From assembly GCA_900320185.1 (NCBI GenBank), contig ONRD01000006.1:1-62481 (forward strand): a stretch of DNA of 62,481 nucleotides, written 5' to 3'. Each line of letters opens with the position of its first letter. Within the stretch, counting starts at the first letter, position 1. The notes under the pieces were generated by a model that saw only the letters and a list, made by a program, of their open reading frames with translations, was not told the DNA's origin and made no database searches. Shown one piece after another: positions 60,289 to 62,481 of this stretch. The DNA is from an uncultured Bacteroidales bacterium. Lineage in GTDB: Bacteria; Bacteroidota; Bacteroidia; Bacteroidales; UBA932. The translations under genes and the position numbers were made by a program.

Positions 60289-62436
60289 TCAGAATTCCAG
60301 ACGGTAGCCCAGGCTGGGCATAAGGGGAATGAGCGAAATCTTGCGCCATTCCCCTTTTTCCGTGTCGTAATTGATAAGGCAGGGATTGTGGCGGTTCAGC
60401 ACATTGTACACGCCTATTCCCAGGTACTGCGGATGGCGGTCCTTCGAGAACCGGGCATACAGGCCGGCATCCAGACGGATGTAGGCGGGCATCCGGTAGT
60501 TGTTTATCGTAGTGAATACATTTGACTCCACTATCCGGTCGCCGAATATGTCGAATGCGATTTCCCTTCCGACCGGAACCGTCTCAAGCGTCCCGGACTG
60601 GTAGGTGAAGAAGCCCGTGATCCCGGCTTCGGTCCGCAGGTTGTCAAGGAACTTGATCTCCGTGCTCACGTTCAGGATATGGCGACGGTCGAACTTGGAC
60701 GGGAAAACTACACCGTGGTTTACCGATCCGAATCTCCTGTCGGTCTTTGAGAGGGTGTAGGCTATCCTGCCGCTGAGAACCTTCCCGGTCCTCTCGGCCA
60801 GAATTTCCATACCTTTGGACCATCCGTCTCCGACATCTATATTATCCTCCCAGCCAGCCATTGCCGAACTGAACAGGGAAGTTGCATCGGAATAATAGAC
60901 AAGGTTCCACATCCGTTTCGCATAAGCACCGGCGGAGAGTGAATAGCAGCCCCAACTGTACATCAGACCGGTATATACCTGGCCTGTTTTCTCGGGAGGG
61001 AACCCCTTGCACGATGGTACTGTCATATCAAGCGACCACCCCATAGGGACTCCTTCCAGGGTATGGTTGTACTGGACCAGATAGTCTGCAGTAGCTTCTA
61101 TGCAGAAGTTGCCCGGAAGATATCGGCGCAGCATCACGCCTGCCTCGGGCGAGGCCACGACTTCCGCCTTCGACGGCTTCCCTGGCATAAAGGCGGACAG
61201 CGAAGCCCTCGCTGCCACGCGGGCCTCATATTTCCCGGGAGAATTCCATTCCTCCTGGACTCCAAGCATCCCCGAGGCAGTCTTCCTGTAGTTGTTGCCC
61301 ATAGGAGAATACGTGGGGAAGACCACTCCTTCTCCTGCGATCGAGACTGAAGAACCGGGATTGTACACCGTGTACCGCGCTTTCGCGTCCCAGGACAGGG
61401 TCCGCACCCCGCTTCTCTTCCGATGCCGATGGAAGCGGGCTTCAACCTCTTCTATGCTGCTGCGGATTGCCATTGCATTGGTTGTCAGGTAGGAGAACAT
61501 CTTCTGCCCCTGGCTGGTAGCGAACCTGTTATAGGAGACACCAAGGAGGTTGTTTCCCTCCAGGGAATTCCAGTCGTGCTCCAGGTTCACGACCAAGTTA
61601 CCCCAAAGGGCGTTGTCCTCAGAATCCTTGTAACGGTACCAGTAGGCATCGTGGCTGTTGAAAAAAGACAATGCGTACTTCGACCGCGAAGATTCCTTGA
61701 AGAGCACCTTGGCATAGAGGTCATAGACGGCAGCTGAAACGTCGCTGATGCAGGCTGCATATTCGGATTTTTCAGCCGCATAGCCTTTTAGAAGATTCCA
61801 TTCCGCCTTGACTGGCGCGATCCTGGCAGCGGCGAACACACTCAGGCGGTCGCCTATCACCCTCTGGCCGGCACTGCCACCGATGATGAAATTGCTGACG
61901 GAAGCACTCCGGCCGGACTTTGAGGAGAATTCTTCCGTGGACCGTATCCTGATGTGCGAAGCCGTGAGGTTGTCTTCTCCGGAGGAGAAACCTCCGACGG
62001 AGAAGTCAAGGCTTCCCACAAGATCCGGAGAATAAACCGAGGTGATCCCGAACAGATGACTTGTGCCATAGATCCTTACCCCGTCGAGAGTAAGGACATT
62101 TCCGCCCAAGTTCCCTCCGCGGACAAAATAGGCGCTTCCCCCTTCCAGGCCGGAGGATATTCCCGGAAGGGTCTGGATGAACTTCACCGGGTCCCTCTCC
62201 CCCATGGCACTTACGGTCAGGTTGCTTTTGACAAGTTGCAGGTTATAGTTGCCGGCACCTTTCCTGAGAGGGGGCTTCGATGTCTTCGTGGCTGGCGGCA
62301 GGGAATCACTCCGTTCCGTAACGCTCCTTTCCTGCCCGGAGGCAGCGACGCCGCCCAGGAACGCCAGGGCGACAGTCAGGACCAGTCTTGGACATGAAAG
62401 GTTCTTAGACACCAGGTTACAGAGCTGTAAAGCCAT
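60289..62436 (-). CDS. TonB-dependent receptor with plug domain
   Basis: Outer-membrane transporter driven by TonB. The first 35 residues include a hydrophobic export signal (LVLTVALAFLGGVAASGQ). The plug domain is plain: VSAMGERDPVKFIQTLPGIS, GSAYFVRGGNLGGNVLTLDG and VYSPDLVGSLDFSVGGF. The rest is a 22-strand-type barrel with many aromatic strand ends, finishing SLGYRLEF. There is no N-terminal CarboxypepD_reg domain, unlike SusC-type receptors. The substrate is unknown. In related Bacteroidota such receptors are often followed by a DUF4249 lipoprotein gene; none is present, and the downstream side is the rearranged recA-tail island. Confidence 0.9.
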   Translation of the reverse strand: MALQLCNLVSKNLSCPRLVLTVALAFLGGVAASGQERSVTERSDSLPPATKTSKPPLRKGAGNYNLQLVKSNLTVSAMGERDPVKFIQTLPGISSGLEGGSAYFVRGGNLGGNVLTLDGVRIYGTSHLFGITSVYSPDLVGSLDFSVGGFSSGEDNLTASHIRIRSTEEFSSKSGRSASVSNFIIGGSAGQRVIGDRLSVFAAARIAPVKAEWNLLKGYAAEKSEYAACISDVSAAVYDLYAKVLFKESSRSKYALSFFNSHDAYWYRYKDSEDNALWGNLVVNLEHDWNSLEGNNLLGVSYNRFATSQGQKMFSYLTTNAMAIRSSIEEVEARFHRHRKRSGVRTLSWDAKARYTVYNPGSSVSIAGEGVVFPTYSPMGNNYRKTASGMLGVQEEWNSPGKYEARVAARASLSAFMPGKPSKAEVVASPEAGVMLRRYLPGNFCIEATADYLVQYNHTLEGVPMGWSLDMTVPSCKGFPPEKTGQVYTGLMYSWGCYSLSAGAYAKRMWNLVYYSDATSLFSSAMAGWEDNIDVGDGWSKGMEILAERTGKVLSGRIAYTLSKTDRRFGSVNHGVVFPSKFDRRHILNVSTEIKFLDNLRTEAGITGFFTYQSGTLETVPVGREIAFDIFGDRIVESNVFTTINNYRMPAYIRLDAGLYARFSKDRHPQYLGIGVYNVLNRHNPCLINYDTEKGEWRKISLIPLMPSLGYRLEF

Positions 62437-62481
62437 AATAGATTGTCGAGTTATACATAATAATAACCCTTAACTTTTTAA

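Overview
The window looks like chromosome from a GC-rich member of the Bacteroidales (Bacteroidota), possibly a Rikenellaceae-like or uncultured gut lineage. The evidence is the repeated promoter form TTTG-N19/20-TAnnTTTG, the ssrA tag ADNNYALAA, a TonB receptor, tandem beta-barrel proteins, a bactofilin, a long SecA with a SEC-C tail, a type I QueF, and many four-base ATGA gene overlaps. I cannot name the genus from sequence alone.

Left part (1-16.4 kb). A minus-strand operon runs sensor-like membrane protein, TrkH, RecD-like helicase, DPP4-type peptidase; the peptidase is frameshifted and leaves the window. yicC and glnS diverge from a shared promoter region. A LolC/E-like permease follows glnS. 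Convergent to it is a minus-strand run: ABC-2 exporter (NatA/NatB type), a 5'-nucleotidase split into two coupled genes, and a GH2 enzyme, with holA upstream.

16.5-26.4 kb. A tightly packed minus-strand run of nine genes ends at a hairpin terminator after hpf. Its last part is housekeeping (HsdR_N-like protein, cca, xerC, hpf). Its first part is an unfamiliar set: a four-helix membrane protein, a large P-loop GTPase-like protein, a membrane-tethered protein with a possible GAP1-like N-terminus, another membrane-anchored protein, and a CapA-NlpC/P60 fusion whose CapA signature residues are altered. This is the best candidate for an undescribed system. tmRNA lies divergently beside it.

26.9-41.7 kb. 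A protein with about four PH-like repeats diverges from a queuosine salvage pair (YhhQ transporter and QueF) that has a convincing preQ1-I riboswitch in its leader. Next is a LacI-regulated uronate operon (KduD, KduI, DUF4861 lipoprotein, KdgK, KDPG aldolase) with a 16-bp operator palindrome over the promoter. Then come rplS with a structured leader, tRNA-Arg and tRNA-Gly, and on the minus strand secA-bactofilin and a sialate O-acetylesterase.

41.8-62.5 kb. A 243-bp repeat element, two paralogous beta-barrel proteins, and a surface-polysaccharide operon (epimerase, flippase, FrhB-type Fe-S protein, pyruvyl transferase, three glycosyltransferases). A plus-strand pair (GNAT-like, mtgA) converges on purC, recX, a patatin/beta-barrel protein and rlmN. 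recA follows, then about 1.2 kb of repeats and a XerD remnant bracketed by a 33-bp direct repeat of the recA 3' end, and last a TonB-dependent receptor.
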